64,000 bases of DNA. Source: Sulfuritalea sp. (GTDB lineage: Bacteria; Pseudomonadota; Gammaproteobacteria; Burkholderiales; Rhodocyclaceae). The notes below the pieces were generated by a model that had not been told where the DNA came from, did not search any database, and saw only the letters and a program-made list of their open reading frames with translations. Positions 9,886 to 20,259 of the stretch are shown piece by piece (position 1 is the first letter of the stretch; each line of letters begins with the position of its first letter). The stretch lies in contig JAUSCI010000037.1 in assembly GCA_030651305.1 (NCBI GenBank), forward strand, positions 29,340-93,339, read 5' to 3'. The translations under genes and the position numbers were made by a program.

Positions 9886-10749
9886 TCAATTGGCGGGAGA
9901 GTGCGGGTCGACCCGCGACGCACCCGAGGTCATGTGCCAGACGCGGCCAAGCATGCGCAGCGGGTGAAACGGCTGCCAGTCGTTTTCCGGCTGTGCCAGA
10001 CGATCGGCGACGATAGCCAGCACGATACCATTGAAGCCCAGCCCGAGATGGCTGCCGGGCACCTGGATGTTTTCATGGAAGGCCGGGTCGCCGTCGATGG
10101 TGGCCTCCTGCGGCGGCACCACGCCATCGCCCAGCGAGTATAGGCAACTGGTCGGAACCGACAGGCGACGTTGCTCGCGCAGCGTCTTGGCGCGGGGCTG
10201 CATGACATGCGCCGCGGCGCCGAGGCGATGTGACACCAGCCGGTAGAGCGCTTTCACGGCGGGAGGCGACTGGCTGCCGGCGGCATCGACGCTGACCGGA
10301 CTGCCCAGGGTGATGATCGAACGCACGCATTCGAGCGTGCTCTCGGCGCCGTAGAGCGAAAATACGCCACCCAGGCTCCAGCCGACCAGGCTCACCTTGC
10401 GTCCGGCGGAGTGGTGCAGATAACGGATTTTTTGCGGCAGGGCGCTGGCGTGCTTGCTGCGAAAACCCAGATTGCGCCCCAGCCCCCATGTGTGCACGTC
10501 GTAACCCTTGCTCTGCAAAAACAGCTTGAGCGCGATCAGCGACTTTTCGTCCGCCATGAAGCCGGGCAACAACAACACCGGATGTCCGTCGCCGCGCGGC
10601 GCCTGCAGCAGCAGCGGCAGCGAGGCCGGCAGCAGCGCCATTTCGAGCAGGGCGCGAGGTTCCAGGATCGAATACAGCGCGCGGGGCGACCCGACGTGGG
10701 CATGGCGGACGACGGCGCGGCGTTGGGGCATGGCAAGCGCTCCGGTCAT
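9886..10749 (-). CDS. Alpha/beta hydrolase
   Basis: HPVLLLPGFMADE, LVGWSLGG elbow. Confidence 0.75.
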   Translation of the reverse strand: MTGALAMPQRRAVVRHAHVGSPRALYSILEPRALLEMALLPASLPLLLQAPRGDGHPVLLLPGFMADEKSLIALKLFLQSKGYDVHTWGLGRNLGFRSKHASALPQKIRYLHHSAGRKVSLVGWSLGGVFSLYGAESTLECVRSIITLGSPVSVDAAGSQSPPAVKALYRLVSHRLGAAAHVMQPRAKTLREQRRLSVPTSCLYSLGDGVVPPQEATIDGDPAFHENIQVPGSHLGLGFNGIVLAIVADRLAQPENDWQPFHPLRMLGRVWHMTSGASRVDPHSPAN

Positions 10750-12320
10750 TTTGCGATCGCAACTACGGGGGGGCGCCTGAGCCTGGCGCGACTTGCCGCG
10801 GGCTTCGCCGCCGCGGCTTTGCGCGGTGCTCTTGCCGGCTTCTGCATGACCTGCTTCATCTCCTCGAAGGCATCGAGGAAATCGTCTGCCAGGTGGCGCA
10901 CGTCAGGCACCGCGCAACGGGCGACGACGAAGCCGAGACAGAGCTTGCCGGCGTAGCTCATCAGCGTGATGTTGAGGCCGATCCCGTGCTCGACGATCGA
11001 CAGCGGCCAGTAGCCGGTCATGCGCAAGCCATTGACATAAAGCGGCACGGTCGGGCCGGGCACGTTGGAAATCAGCACGTTGGCCAGTATCGGCAGCGTA
11101 TCGACGACGCGACTGCGGCCGTACACGGACGCCAGCGCACCGAGCAGCCAGGGCACGCCGATCAGGGGAATGTCGGTGGGGATTACCGACTTGGCGCTGC
11201 GTGCCACTGCCTTGGTGGCGCCCGCGGAGTCGCGAATCGCCCGTAGGCGCTTGACCGGGTCGGCGACGTTGGTGGCCAGGCTGACCAGGCTCAGCGTGGC
11301 CTGGGTGCGCATCTCGGTGTTGCCCTGCTCGCGCAGCGAGATGGGCATCGAGGCAATCAGCGATTTGCGCGGGATCGAGCCGCTGCGCTTCAGGTAGCGG
11401 CGCAGGGCGCCGCTGCACAGGGCAAGGACAACGTCATTGACGGTCGCGTCATTCGCGGCGGCAATCGCCTTCAGTTCGTCGCGCGGCACGGTGGCCGTAG
11501 CAAATCCGCGCGCGGGGGTGATCGCGACGTTGAATGCCGTGCGCGGGCCGAAAGAGACTGAGCGGCGCAGCTCACCAAGATCAACCGCCTGCTCGCTTCC
11601 CGCCTTGCCGCGCGCCCGGCCGGCGGAACTCTTGACCGAATTGCCGACAATCGCGGCGAGGGTTCGCACCACACCGGGCAGTTCGCGTACCAGCTTGACG
11701 TACTGCGCGGCATCGTGGCGAAACGCGGCCGCCGCCAGCGCCAGCGTTCCCGGTTTGCCAGCGGCCGCTGTTGTGTCGGCTGCAACCAGCTGCGCCTTGC
11801 GCTTCCGCGCCGGCACGACATCGGGCGTGGTATCGAACAGCGCCCCGGCCAGCGCCACGCCGGCCTGGCCGTCGAGCATGGCGTGGTGAATCTTGAAGTA
11901 ATACGCCTTGTCGCCGCTGGCGAGTCCCTCCAGTACATACAGCATCCACAAGGGGCGTGAGCGGTCGAGCAGCTCGGCATGCAGGTCGGCGACCACCGCC
12001 TCAAGTTGCGCCCAGGTGCCCGGCTTGGGAATGCGGACGCGGCGAATATGCTGGTCAAGATCGATCTCGTCCTGTAGCCAGACCGGATTCGCCACTTGCA
12101 GCGGCAGACCCGCCAGACGCCGGCGCAGCACCGGCACCATGCGGCTTGCCATCATGTGCCGGACGCTGGCAAAGAAGTCGCCCCTGAAACCGGCCGGTGT
12201 CTCGAAAAGATGCAGCGAGCCGACATGCATCGGCGTCGCCGCAGTTTCGAGGTTGAGAAAAGCGCCATCGACACCGCTCAGGGTTTCGATCCCTGATTCC
12301 TTCGGATTCCTTCTACTCAT
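10746..12320 (-). CDS. WS/DGAT family wax ester synthase/diacylglycerol acyltransferase (paralog 2, canonical motif)
   Basis: KIHHAMLDGQAG, SRPLWMLYVLEGL, VNDVVLALCSGALRRYL, SNVPGPTVPLYVNGLR; start shortened to MSRRNPKESG. Confidence 0.92.
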   Translation of the reverse strand: MSRRNPKESGIETLSGVDGAFLNLETAATPMHVGSLHLFETPAGFRGDFFASVRHMMASRMVPVLRRRLAGLPLQVANPVWLQDEIDLDQHIRRVRIPKPGTWAQLEAVVADLHAELLDRSRPLWMLYVLEGLASGDKAYYFKIHHAMLDGQAGVALAGALFDTTPDVVPARKRKAQLVAADTTAAAGKPGTLALAAAAFRHDAAQYVKLVRELPGVVRTLAAIVGNSVKSSAGRARGKAGSEQAVDLGELRRSVSFGPRTAFNVAITPARGFATATVPRDELKAIAAANDATVNDVVLALCSGALRRYLKRSGSIPRKSLIASMPISLREQGNTEMRTQATLSLVSLATNVADPVKRLRAIRDSAGATKAVARSAKSVIPTDIPLIGVPWLLGALASVYGRSRVVDTLPILANVLISNVPGPTVPLYVNGLRMTGYWPLSIVEHGIGLNITLMSYAGKLCLGFVVARCAVPDVRHLADDFLDAFEEMKQVMQKPARAPRKAAAAKPAASRARLRRPPVVAIAK

Positions 12321-12383
12321 GCACTCCCCTTCGACAGCGCCCAGTATCCGCCCAAGGCCGACCGGAAACAAATTCCTACCCAT

Positions 12384-12403
12384 CGGTAGAATAGTTTCTA
12401 CCG
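12384..12403. promoter_or_regulatory. Putative operator CGGTAGAA-TAGT-TTCTACCG between the divergent WS/DGAT and tetR genes
   Basis: Perfect 8-bp inverted repeat with 4-bp spacer; another half-site-like TTCCTACC at 12373-12380. Confidence 0.6.
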
Positions 12404-12467
12404 CCCAGTATAATCGTCGCCTGGTCCCATCCCTCGTCGCCCGGCAAACCTTTTACAACACTCCCCG

Positions 12468-13175
12468 ATGCCCGCCATCCGCAACGCCATCAAAGCCGCC
12501 GCGCCCGCCGCCAGCCGACCTGCCGAAACGCAGGCCTGCATCGACAAGCGCGAGCGCATCCTGGCGGTCGCCGAAGACCTGTTCTACCGGCACGGCTTTG
12601 CCGGCACCACGGTGGACATGATCTGCGAAGAGATCGGCGTCACCAAACCTTTCGTCTATTACTATTTCCATGACAAGCATGCGATCGTCGAAACCCTGGC
12701 CTGGCGGGCTTCCGTCGCCTGCCTGTCGACCATGAAGTTTCCGGCCGGCGACGATCGGCCGGCTCATCTCAAGCTGGCCGAGGGTCTGCAGCGCTGGGTT
12801 GCCGCCAGCGTCACGCATTTCCGCGCCAGTGCGCTGGCATTTCGCGTAACCGCGTCGCTGCGCCCGGAATTCCGCGCCGAACTGCGCAATCTCGCCAACG
12901 ACTTCTATGCCGACCTCGGCGCCCTGATGGAAGAAGGCCGGCGCCAGGGCACGCTGTCCTTCGAGGACACCACGGTCACCACGATGGCCATGGGCGGCGC
13001 GGTGGGCTTCATGTACACCTGGTATCGCCCGGAAGGACGTCTACCGCCGGATGAACTCGTCAGCCGGCTGACCGCCACGCTGTGCCAGATGATCGGCCTG
13101 CGGCCTGCCCCATCCCCTGCTGCACAGCCGGCCAAAGCGCGCAGGAAAATCCAACCACGGAGGACCCCCCAATGA
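12468..13175 (+). CDS. TetR family transcriptional regulator
   Basis: N-terminal HTH: RILAVAEDLFYRHGFAGTTVDMICEEIGVTKPFVYYYFHDK. Confidence 0.9.
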   Translation: MPAIRNAIKAAAPAASRPAETQACIDKRERILAVAEDLFYRHGFAGTTVDMICEEIGVTKPFVYYYFHDKHAIVETLAWRASVACLSTMKFPAGDDRPAHLKLAEGLQRWVAASVTHFRASALAFRVTASLRPEFRAELRNLANDFYADLGALMEEGRRQGTLSFEDTTVTTMAMGGAVGFMYTWYRPEGRLPPDELVSRLTATLCQMIGLRPAPSPAAQPAKARRKIQPRRTPQ

Positions 13176-14011
13176 AACAATTCCGCGACCGTACGGCGGT
13201 CATCACCGGCGCTGCCAGCGGCATCGGCCTCGAACTGGCGCGACGTGCCGCTGCCGAAGGCATGCAACTGGTGCTGGCCGATATCGAATACGCCCGGCTG
13301 GAGACTGCCGCGGCAACACTGGGCCTGCCCGCCGAGCGCCTACTGCTGCAGAAAACCGACGTCAGCCGCGAAGATGAAATCGCCGTACTCGCCGCCGCCG
13401 CCTTCTCCCGCTTCGGCGCCGTGCATCTGCTGTGCAACAACGCTGGCGTCGGCCTCACCCGCGTCACCTGGGAGCACAGCACGGCCGACTGGGAATGGGT
13501 GCTCGGCGTCAATCTCTGGAGCGTGATCCACGGCATCCACCACTTCCTGCCGCAGATGCTGGCGCAGGGCGACGAAGGCCACATCGTCAATACCTCATCG
13601 GTCGCCGGACTCCTGTCCACACCGGGCATGGCGGCCTACAACGTCAGCAAGCACGGCGTGGTGACGCTGTCCGAGACGCTCTACGGCGAATTGCTGGCGG
13701 CCAAGGCAAAAGTGGGCGTCTCGGTGCTGTGCCCGGCCTGGGTGCCGACCGGCATCCATGAATCCTCGCGCAACCGGCAAGATCGCTACGGCAGCGCCGC
13801 GCCCACCGCCGGCCTTTCCGCCGCCTACGAGGAGCGCATGGGGCAGGCGGTGAAGTCAGGCCGCCTCACCGCCACCGACATGGCCAGCGCCGTGTTCGAT
13901 GCCGTCGGCGAGGGACGCTTCTATGTCATCCCCCACCGCAAGATCAACAACGCCATCCAGTTGCGCATGGATGACATCATGAACCAGCGCAATCCTACGC
14001 CGCTGGCATAA
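13172..14011 (+). CDS. Short-chain dehydrogenase/reductase
   Basis: TGAASGIG, NNAGVG, YNVSKHG; ATGA overlap with tetR stop. Confidence 0.92.
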   Translation: MKQFRDRTAVITGAASGIGLELARRAAAEGMQLVLADIEYARLETAAATLGLPAERLLLQKTDVSREDEIAVLAAAAFSRFGAVHLLCNNAGVGLTRVTWEHSTADWEWVLGVNLWSVIHGIHHFLPQMLAQGDEGHIVNTSSVAGLLSTPGMAAYNVSKHGVVTLSETLYGELLAAKAKVGVSVLCPAWVPTGIHESSRNRQDRYGSAAPTAGLSAAYEERMGQAVKSGRLTATDMASAVFDAVGEGRFYVIPHRKINNAIQLRMDDIMNQRNPTPLA

Positions 14012-14029
14012 CAACAAAGGAATCCCCCG

Positions 14030-15010
14030 ATGAAAGCCCTGATGTGCGAAGCCTATGGTCCGATCGACACCCTCGTCGTCAAGGACGTCCCCTCCCCCCT
14101 GCCCGGCCCCAGACAACTGCTGATCGAAGTCAGGGCCGCCGCCGTCAACTTCCCCGATGCGCTGATGGTGCAGGGCCTCTACCAGGTCAAGCCGCCGCTG
14201 CCCTTCACGCCGGGCGCCGAGATTTCCGGCATCGTCAAGGCCGTCGGCAGCGAGGTGAAGCACTACCAGCCGGGCGACCGGGTGATCGCCCTGACCAGTA
14301 CCGGCGGCTTCGCCGAGGAATGCCTGGCCGACATGGCGCGCGTCATGCCGCTTGCAGCCGGCATGGATTTCGAAACCGGCGCCGCACTGGTGCTGACCTA
14401 CGGCACCTCGCTGCACGGCCTCAAGGATTGCGGCCACCTGCAGGCCGGCGAAACCCTGGTGGTACTCGGCGCCGCGGGCGGTGTCGGCATCTCGGCGATC
14501 GAGATCGGCAAGGCCATGGGCGCGCGGGTGATAGCCGCCGCCTCGACGGACGACAAGCTGGAGCTGTGCAAGAAAGTCGGCGCTGACGACACGGTGAATT
14601 ACAGCATTGAAAATCTCAAGGACCGCATCAACGAACTCACCGCGGGCAAAGGCGCCGACGTTGTGTACGACCCGGTCGGCGGGCCCTATACCGAGCCGGC
14701 GCTGCGCGCCCTGGCCTGGCACGGACGGCTGCTGGTGATCGGCTTCGCCGCCGGCGACATCCCGAAGATTCCGCTCAACCTGGCGCTGCTCAAGGAGCGC
14801 TCGATCATCGGCGTGTATTGGGGCGATTCGACCCGGCACGATCCGGTCGGCCACCTCGCCAATCTGCACCAACTCCATGAATGGTTCGCCGCCGGCACCA
14901 TCCACCCGGTGGTCAGCGAGCGCTTCCCGCTCGCTGAAGCCAAGGATGCGATCGCCAAGATCGCCAACCGTCAGGTCAAGGGCAAGATCGTCGTTTTACC
15001 CAATAGCTAA
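14030..15010 (+). CDS. NADPH:quinone oxidoreductase family (MDR superfamily)
   Basis: [44 protein letters not shown]. Confidence 0.9.
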   Translation: MKALMCEAYGPIDTLVVKDVPSPLPGPRQLLIEVRAAAVNFPDALMVQGLYQVKPPLPFTPGAEISGIVKAVGSEVKHYQPGDRVIALTSTGGFAEECLADMARVMPLAAGMDFETGAALVLTYGTSLHGLKDCGHLQAGETLVVLGAAGGVGISAIEIGKAMGARVIAAASTDDKLELCKKVGADDTVNYSIENLKDRINELTAGKGADVVYDPVGGPYTEPALRALAWHGRLLVIGFAAGDIPKIPLNLALLKERSIIGVYWGDSTRHDPVGHLANLHQLHEWFAAGTIHPVVSERFPLAEAKDAIAKIANRQVKGKIVVLPNS

Positions 15011-15017
15011 ACCAACT

Positions 15018-15110
15018 TAAAACCTATTTGCCACAGAGGACACAGAGGTCACAGAGGAAACCCTCCTTCTGCTTTTCTCTGTGCTCTCTGTGTCCTCTGT
15101 GGCTAATGGT
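15018..15110. repeat. Dispersed imperfect-palindromic intergenic repeat, copy 2
   Basis: GCCACAGAGGACACAGAGGTCACAGAGG (from 15030) pairs with CTCTGTG..CTCTGTGTCCTCTGTGGC (to 15103). Confidence 0.85.
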
Positions 15111-15138
15111 TTGGCCTTCTATTTCAACAAGGAAACGT

Positions 15139-16578
15139 ATGGAACAGCGCACGCAGTTTTACATCGACGGCCAATGGGTTGCCCCGGCCGGCACGGGCAA
15201 CATCGAGGTTTTCTCGCCCACCGACGGCGCCCTGCTGGCGACCATCCCGCAAGGCCACGCCGCCGACGCCAACGCGGCCGTGATGGCGGCGCGAGGCGCC
15301 TTCGCCGCCTGGAGCACGACACCGGCCGCCGAGCGCGCCGCGTATCTCAAGAAGATTCAGGAAGGCCTCAAGGCCCGCAGCGATGAAATCGCCAGGACCA
15401 TCACGCTGGAAATGGGCATGCCCTACAAGCTGTCGCAGCGCATCCAGGTCGGCTCGCCGACTGCCAGCTTCGGCATGTACTCGAAAATGCTGGCCGACTT
15501 TCCCTTCGAGGAACGCGTCGGCAATTCGAAGGTGCTGCGCGAAGCGGTCGGCGTCGTGGTCGCCATCACGCCGTGGAACTATCCGTTGCACCAGATCGCC
15601 GCCAAAGTCGCCGCCGCGCTGGCGGCAGGCTGCAGCGTGGTGCTGAAGCCCTCCGAGGTCGCGCCGCTGAACGCCTTCCTGCTGGCCGAAATCATCCATG
15701 ACGCCGGCATGCCGGCCGGCGTCTTCAACCTCGTCACCGGCTACGGCCCGGTGATCGGCGAAGCCCTGGTGACGCACCCGGAAGTGGACATGGTGTCCTT
15801 CACCGGCTCGACCCGCGCCGGCACGCGCGTCTCCGAACTGGCCTCGGCCACGGTCAAGCGCGTCGCACTGGAACTCGGCGGCAAGTCGGCGGCGATCATT
15901 CTCGACGACGCCGACTTTGCGGTCGCGGTCAAGGGCGTGGTCGGCAACTGCTTCCTCAACTCGGGCCAGACTTGCACCGCCCACACCCGCATGCTGGTGC
16001 CCGCCGCGCGCTATGCGGAAGCCGCGCAGATTGCCGTCGAAGCGGCCCAGGCCTACCGTCCCGGCGACCCCATGGCCGAAGGCACCACGCTCGGCCCACT
16101 GGCTTCGAAGATGCAGCAGGACCGCGTCCGCGAGTACATCGCCAAGGGCATCGCCGAAGGCTGCGAGCTGCTGACCGGTGGCGCCGAACTGCCCGCGGGC
16201 GTCAACCCGGACGGCTACTACGTCGCGCCGACCATCTTCGGCAAGGTCAAGCCGGACACCACCATCGCCCAGGAAGAAATCTTCGGCCCGGTGCTATCGA
16301 TCATCACCTACACCGACGAAGACGATGCCGTGCGCATTGCCAACGGCACCGTCTATGGCCTCGCCGGCGGCGTCTGGTCGGCCAGCGACGAACACGCCGA
16401 GCAAGTCGCCCGCCGCCTGCGCACCGGCCAGGTCGAGATCAACGGCGGCCCCTTTAACCTCTACGCGCCCTTCGGCGGCTACAAGCAGTCCGGCAACGGC
16501 CGCGAACTGGGCAAGTACGGCCTGGAGGATTTCCTCGAATACAAGGCCATGCAGTTCAAGCCGGCGCCGAAAGCATAG
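15139..16578 (+). CDS. Aldehyde dehydrogenase family protein
   Basis: [61 protein letters not shown]; start at [14 protein letters not shown]. Confidence 0.95.
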   Translation: MEQRTQFYIDGQWVAPAGTGNIEVFSPTDGALLATIPQGHAADANAAVMAARGAFAAWSTTPAAERAAYLKKIQEGLKARSDEIARTITLEMGMPYKLSQRIQVGSPTASFGMYSKMLADFPFEERVGNSKVLREAVGVVVAITPWNYPLHQIAAKVAAALAAGCSVVLKPSEVAPLNAFLLAEIIHDAGMPAGVFNLVTGYGPVIGEALVTHPEVDMVSFTGSTRAGTRVSELASATVKRVALELGGKSAAIILDDADFAVAVKGVVGNCFLNSGQTCTAHTRMLVPAARYAEAAQIAVEAAQAYRPGDPMAEGTTLGPLASKMQQDRVREYIAKGIAEGCELLTGGAELPAGVNPDGYYVAPTIFGKVKPDTTIAQEEIFGPVLSIITYTDEDDAVRIANGTVYGLAGGVWSASDEHAEQVARRLRTGQVEINGGPFNLYAPFGGYKQSGNGRELGKYGLEDFLEYKAMQFKPAPKA

Positions 16579-16618
16579 GCTGGCCGTCGTCGGCCGCCGA
16601 TGCGACGCAAGAAGGGCG

Positions 16619-16740
16619 CCGCGCGAGCTGCGCCCCGTGGTCGGCGAGCACTTCTCCCTTTCCGCGGCAAAGGATGCGTTTGCCCTGGCGTCCGGCATGT
16701 GGGCGCGGCAACAGGTAAAATACAAATCAACGGATCGGCA
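16619..16740 (+). pseudogene. Possible remnant of an MDR/quinone-oxidoreductase C-terminus
   Basis: Translation ELRPVVGEHFSLSAAKDAFALASG resembles [24 protein letters not shown] of the 14030 gene; no start or N-terminal domain. Confidence 0.4.
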
Positions 16741-16805
16741 AAAGATTCTTTGCGCCGGGTTTGCGGTTGGTTTGGTGGATTTTTCTCGGAAGGGTACGGT
16801 AAGTC

Positions 16806-17498
16806 ATGAAATTACTTTTTGTGGTTTTTGCGATGCTGTGTACCAGCGTCGCCTGGAGCGCCGACCCGGCCGTGGTGGTGCTTAAGGGCGAGGTCCTCGA
16901 AGTCAACGAAGTCGGGGCTTATACCTATGTGCGTCTCAAGACCGTGAATGGAGAACTCTGGGCGGCGGTTGGCAAGGCCCCGATCAAGAAAGGCAGCACG
17001 ATCACGATCGAGAACGCCGAGCTCATGGATAACTTCGAGAGCAAGACGCTGAAAAAGACCTTTCCCAAGATCTACTTTGGCAGCCTCCGCATCGCGCAGC
17101 CAACGGCCGCCGATGCCGCCGGCCAGGTGGCTGCGGCGCATGCAGCCGCACCCAGGACCGAGTATGCCGGCGACGTGAAGGTGCCGAAGGCCGCTGGTCC
17201 CGAAGCCCGCACGGTCGCGGAAATCGTGACCAGGACAGCCGAACTCAAGGACAGGACCGTTCTGGTCCGCGCCAAAGTGGTGAAGTACTCCAGTGCGATC
17301 ATGGGCAAGAACTGGATTCATCTGCGCGACGGATCGGGTTCGGCCGCCGACAATACCAACGACGTGACGGCAACCACCAAGGATCAAGCCAAGGTGGGGG
17401 ATGTGGTACTGGTGAAAGGCGTCGTGCGCAAGGACAAGGACTTCGGCGCAGGCTACGTCTATAAAGTGCTGATCGAGGATGCCACGCTGCAAATGTGA
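16806..17498 (+). CDS. Secreted NrfJ-like/OB-fold protein
   Basis: Signal peptide; VVLKGEVLEVNEVGAYTYVRLKTVNGELWAAVGKAPIKKGSTI; second OB-like half with IHLRDGSG. Confidence 0.65.
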   Translation: MKLLFVVFAMLCTSVAWSADPAVVVLKGEVLEVNEVGAYTYVRLKTVNGELWAAVGKAPIKKGSTITIENAELMDNFESKTLKKTFPKIYFGSLRIAQPTAADAAGQVAAAHAAAPRTEYAGDVKVPKAAGPEARTVAEIVTRTAELKDRTVLVRAKVVKYSSAIMGKNWIHLRDGSGSAADNTNDVTATTKDQAKVGDVVLVKGVVRKDKDFGAGYVYKVLIEDATLQM

Positions 17499-17540
17499 TC
17501 GGTCACTGCTTCAGTTCCATCACTTCATAGAAAGAACGCC

Positions 17541-17807
17541 ATGGCCTATCCACCCGAATTCCTCAAGCTCGTCGACCAGTTCATCGATCTTGCCAACCAA
17601 CTGTCTGCGGATGGCAAGACCGGTGAGGCAAGCGCCGCAATTCTGTTCGCTGCCGGTCGCTACAACGCCTTCAATTTCATTGCCACCGGGGGCACCCAAC
17701 AGGATCGGGGAAAGGCAGTGGAGTTCTATGTTTCCGAGTATCGCAAAGCCCTTGTGTCAAACCTGGACGGTGTTGTTGGACCCGTGATAAAAAAGGCCGA
17801 AGAGTAG
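17541..17807 (+). CDS. DUF3144-like small protein
   Basis: FLKLVDQFIDLANQL...AAGRYNAFNFIATGG...FYVSEYRKALVSNLDG. Confidence 0.65.
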   Translation: MAYPPEFLKLVDQFIDLANQLSADGKTGEASAAILFAAGRYNAFNFIATGGTQQDRGKAVEFYVSEYRKALVSNLDGVVGPVIKKAEE

Positions 17808-17942
17808 GAACACGGTCGAACAGGGCCGCGCGAAGGCGATCACGCTACCAGACCGCAGATCGCCCGCGTCGGCGCGGGCAGCCGGATACGGAACGCGCGA
17901 CGATAGCGCAGACGACCGGCGACGAAACCCTGCTGCCTTGAC

Positions 17943-19181
17943 TCAGGGCAATGCCCGTACGATCAGGATCTTCGCGCTTTTGGTGCCAAGTTGCAGGGGA
18001 CCGCTCTCGCCAATCAAGTCGCCCGGCTGCGGCATGGCCTGACCGGACTTTGAAATGCGCGCCTCGATGTTCACTGCCGCGACACTGGAAAGCCTCATCT
18101 GCGGATCAAGCGCCAGGGAGTCGTCGAGCGTGAATGACAAGGGCAAGTCGGCGACACGTTTGCGCAAAACCGCGAGCGGCATGCGCGGGCCGTCGACGGC
18201 CCGCGCAAGAATGAACAGAGTGTCGTCAGGCTGTGCCTTGCCGGCCAATGCCGGCGCCAGCTTGACCGTGCCGCTGACGGCCTTGGTGGCGTCGGCGGCC
18301 ACCACGGGCGCCTGCGGCTGCGCCGCGGGCTGGGCGACCTCGAGCGGCGCCATGCCGGCCTTGCCGCGCGCCTCGGCCACCGCGCCGACGATTGATCTTG
18401 CTTCCTCCGATCCGGGCGGCAGGCCTTTCAGCAGTGTTTCCCAGTAACGGGCCGCCGTGACAAAGTCTTGGCGATTGAAGGCTGCCGTGCCGGCCAGGTT
18501 GAGGGCCGTGGCATTTTTCGGATCGGCGCCCAGCGCCCGATTGACCAGTTCCATCGGCTTGCCGTCAAAGTTCCCTTTCGCGCGAAACGCCAGCAGATCG
18601 GCATATTCGGTGAGCACGTTGGCATCGTTGCCGGCAATACCGACGACATGGTCGAAGGCTTTGTCGGCGTCGTCGAAACGCCCCATGGATTTGTAGGAAC
18701 GCGCCAGCATGATCCAGCCCTGGATGTCGTTCGGGCTGGTTTTCAGCCGCACCGCCAGTTTATCCACCATGTCCTCGAAGGCGGCGGAGGCGACCTGATG
18801 TTCGGCCGGCAGGGGCTTCATTGCGTCCGGAGCACCGAGCCAGAAATACAGCAGCGCGGCGCCGAGCGGCAACAGCAGGCCCAGTGCCAGCGCACTGTTT
18901 TTCTCCGGCGCCGCAGCAGCGGGCGGTTCATCGGCCGCGGCCGCGTCCTGCAGCAGACGCCGCTGCAATTCCTGGCGCGCCTGTTCGCAATCGCCGGCGG
19001 CGAGGCTGCCGGCAATGCGGTCGCTCTCCAGTTCGCCGAGCTGATCTCGGTAAATGGCGGCATTCAGCGCCTGGCGCGAGGTCCGCGAAGTGGATTGCCG
19101 GCCGCGTAGCAGCGGACGCAACAGCCAGGCCAGAACCAACACCGTCAGCAGCGCGGCGGCTCCCAGAAATTGCATGCTCAT
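17943..19181 (-). CDS. ccmI: Cytochrome c biogenesis protein CcmI
   Basis: N-terminal TM segments, NAAIYRDQLGELESDRIAG, TPR region; last gene of ccm operon. Confidence 0.85.
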   Translation of the reverse strand: MSMQFLGAAALLTVLVLAWLLRPLLRGRQSTSRTSRQALNAAIYRDQLGELESDRIAGSLAAGDCEQARQELQRRLLQDAAAADEPPAAAAPEKNSALALGLLLPLGAALLYFWLGAPDAMKPLPAEHQVASAAFEDMVDKLAVRLKTSPNDIQGWIMLARSYKSMGRFDDADKAFDHVVGIAGNDANVLTEYADLLAFRAKGNFDGKPMELVNRALGADPKNATALNLAGTAAFNRQDFVTAARYWETLLKGLPPGSEEARSIVGAVAEARGKAGMAPLEVAQPAAQPQAPVVAADATKAVSGTVKLAPALAGKAQPDDTLFILARAVDGPRMPLAVLRKRVADLPLSFTLDDSLALDPQMRLSSVAAVNIEARISKSGQAMPQPGDLIGESGPLQLGTKSAKILIVRALP

Positions 19182-19675
19182 TAGGTTTTCTCGCTCTCGT
19201 CTTGTTGCAGTAGGGCTTCGGCGCGTTGCCGATCTTCGGGGGACAGGATTGTCGCGTCATGCTCGACGCGCCCGCGGCGGCGGCGCAAATAAACCACCAG
19301 GCCGGCAACGGCGCCGGCCGCCAGGATGAACGGACCGAACCAGAGCAGCACGGTCGTTGCCTTCAGTGGCGGCCGGTAACGCACGAAATCGCCGTAACGG
19401 CTGACCATGAACTCCATGATTTCGTCATTGGATCTGCCCTGCTTGATCATGCCGCGAATCTCGCGGCGCAGATCTACAGCGAGTTCGGCGTGCGAGCCGG
19501 ACAGCGATTCGTTCTGGCAGACCAGGCAACGCAATTCGTCGGAAATTTCCACCATGCGCTTTTCCACTGCTTCGTCGGCGGCCAGCGGCGTCGCTTCCCT
19601 GGCCTGGGCCAATATGCCGCACAGGGCAAAGATCAGCGCGATGAGCAGCCTCGTCGCCTGGCGGGCATTGCTCAT
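19181..19675 (-). CDS. ccmH: Cytochrome c biogenesis protein CcmH/CcmL (thiol oxidoreductase subunit)
   Basis: LRCLVCQNESLSGSHAELAVDLRREIR; C-terminal TM; start at MSNARQ. Confidence 0.93.
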   Translation of the reverse strand: MSNARQATRLLIALIFALCGILAQAREATPLAADEAVEKRMVEISDELRCLVCQNESLSGSHAELAVDLRREIRGMIKQGRSNDEIMEFMVSRYGDFVRYRPPLKATTVLLWFGPFILAAGAVAGLVVYLRRRRGRVEHDATILSPEDRQRAEALLQQDESEKT

Positions 19676-20259
19676 GATTTTTCGAGTTCCTTGACCAGCG
19701 GCAGAATTTTCTTGTCCAGCGCATCGGACGTAAGCGGACCGATCTGCTTGTAGCGAATGATGCCGGTCTTGTCGATGACATAGGTCTCCGGTACGCCATA
19801 GACGCCGTAATCGATGCCGACGCGGCCGTCGATGTCGAGCGCCACCAGGGCGTAGGGATTGCCGCGCTCGGCCAGCCATGAGATGGCGCGGCTGCGCGTC
19901 ATTATGAGTTCGTCGTCCGCCGACAACTTGCTGCTGTCGATTGCGCCGTCTCCGCGAACTTCCTTGTAGCTCAATCCGACGATAGGCAGACGGCCCTGTC
20001 GAGCAAAGGCAACCAGCAGGGGATGTTCCGTGCGGCAGGAGACGCACCAGGACGACCAGACGTTCAGCAACCAGACCTTGCCCTGCATGTCCTTCGGCGA
20101 GAACGGTTTGTCGGCATTGGCGAGTTGCCGCAGATTGAACGTCGGCGCGGGCTTGCCGACCAGCGGCGAGGGCACTTCATGCGGATCCAGCGTCAGCCCG
20201 ATGCCCAGAAAGATGACCAGAATGACAAACAGGGCGACCGGAATCATGAAGCGCTTCAT
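19672..20259 (-). CDS. ccmG: Thiol:disulfide interchange protein DsbE/CcmG
   Basis: WLLNVWSSWCVSCRTEHPLL; GVYGVPETYVIDKTGIIRYKQIG; start at MKRFMIPVALF. Confidence 0.93.
   Translation of the reverse strand: MKRFMIPVALFVILVIFLGIGLTLDPHEVPSPLVGKPAPTFNLRQLANADKPFSPKDMQGKVWLLNVWSSWCVSCRTEHPLLVAFARQGRLPIVGLSYKEVRGDGAIDSSKLSADDELIMTRSRAISWLAERGNPYALVALDIDGRVGIDYGVYGVPETYVIDKTGIIRYKQIGPLTSDALDKKILPLVKELEKS

Noticed and set aside
15028-15138. N-terminal extension [26 protein letters not shown] of the ALDH ORF
   Set aside because: Translation of the dispersed CCACAGAGG hairpin repeat; true start is [12 protein letters not shown] at 15139
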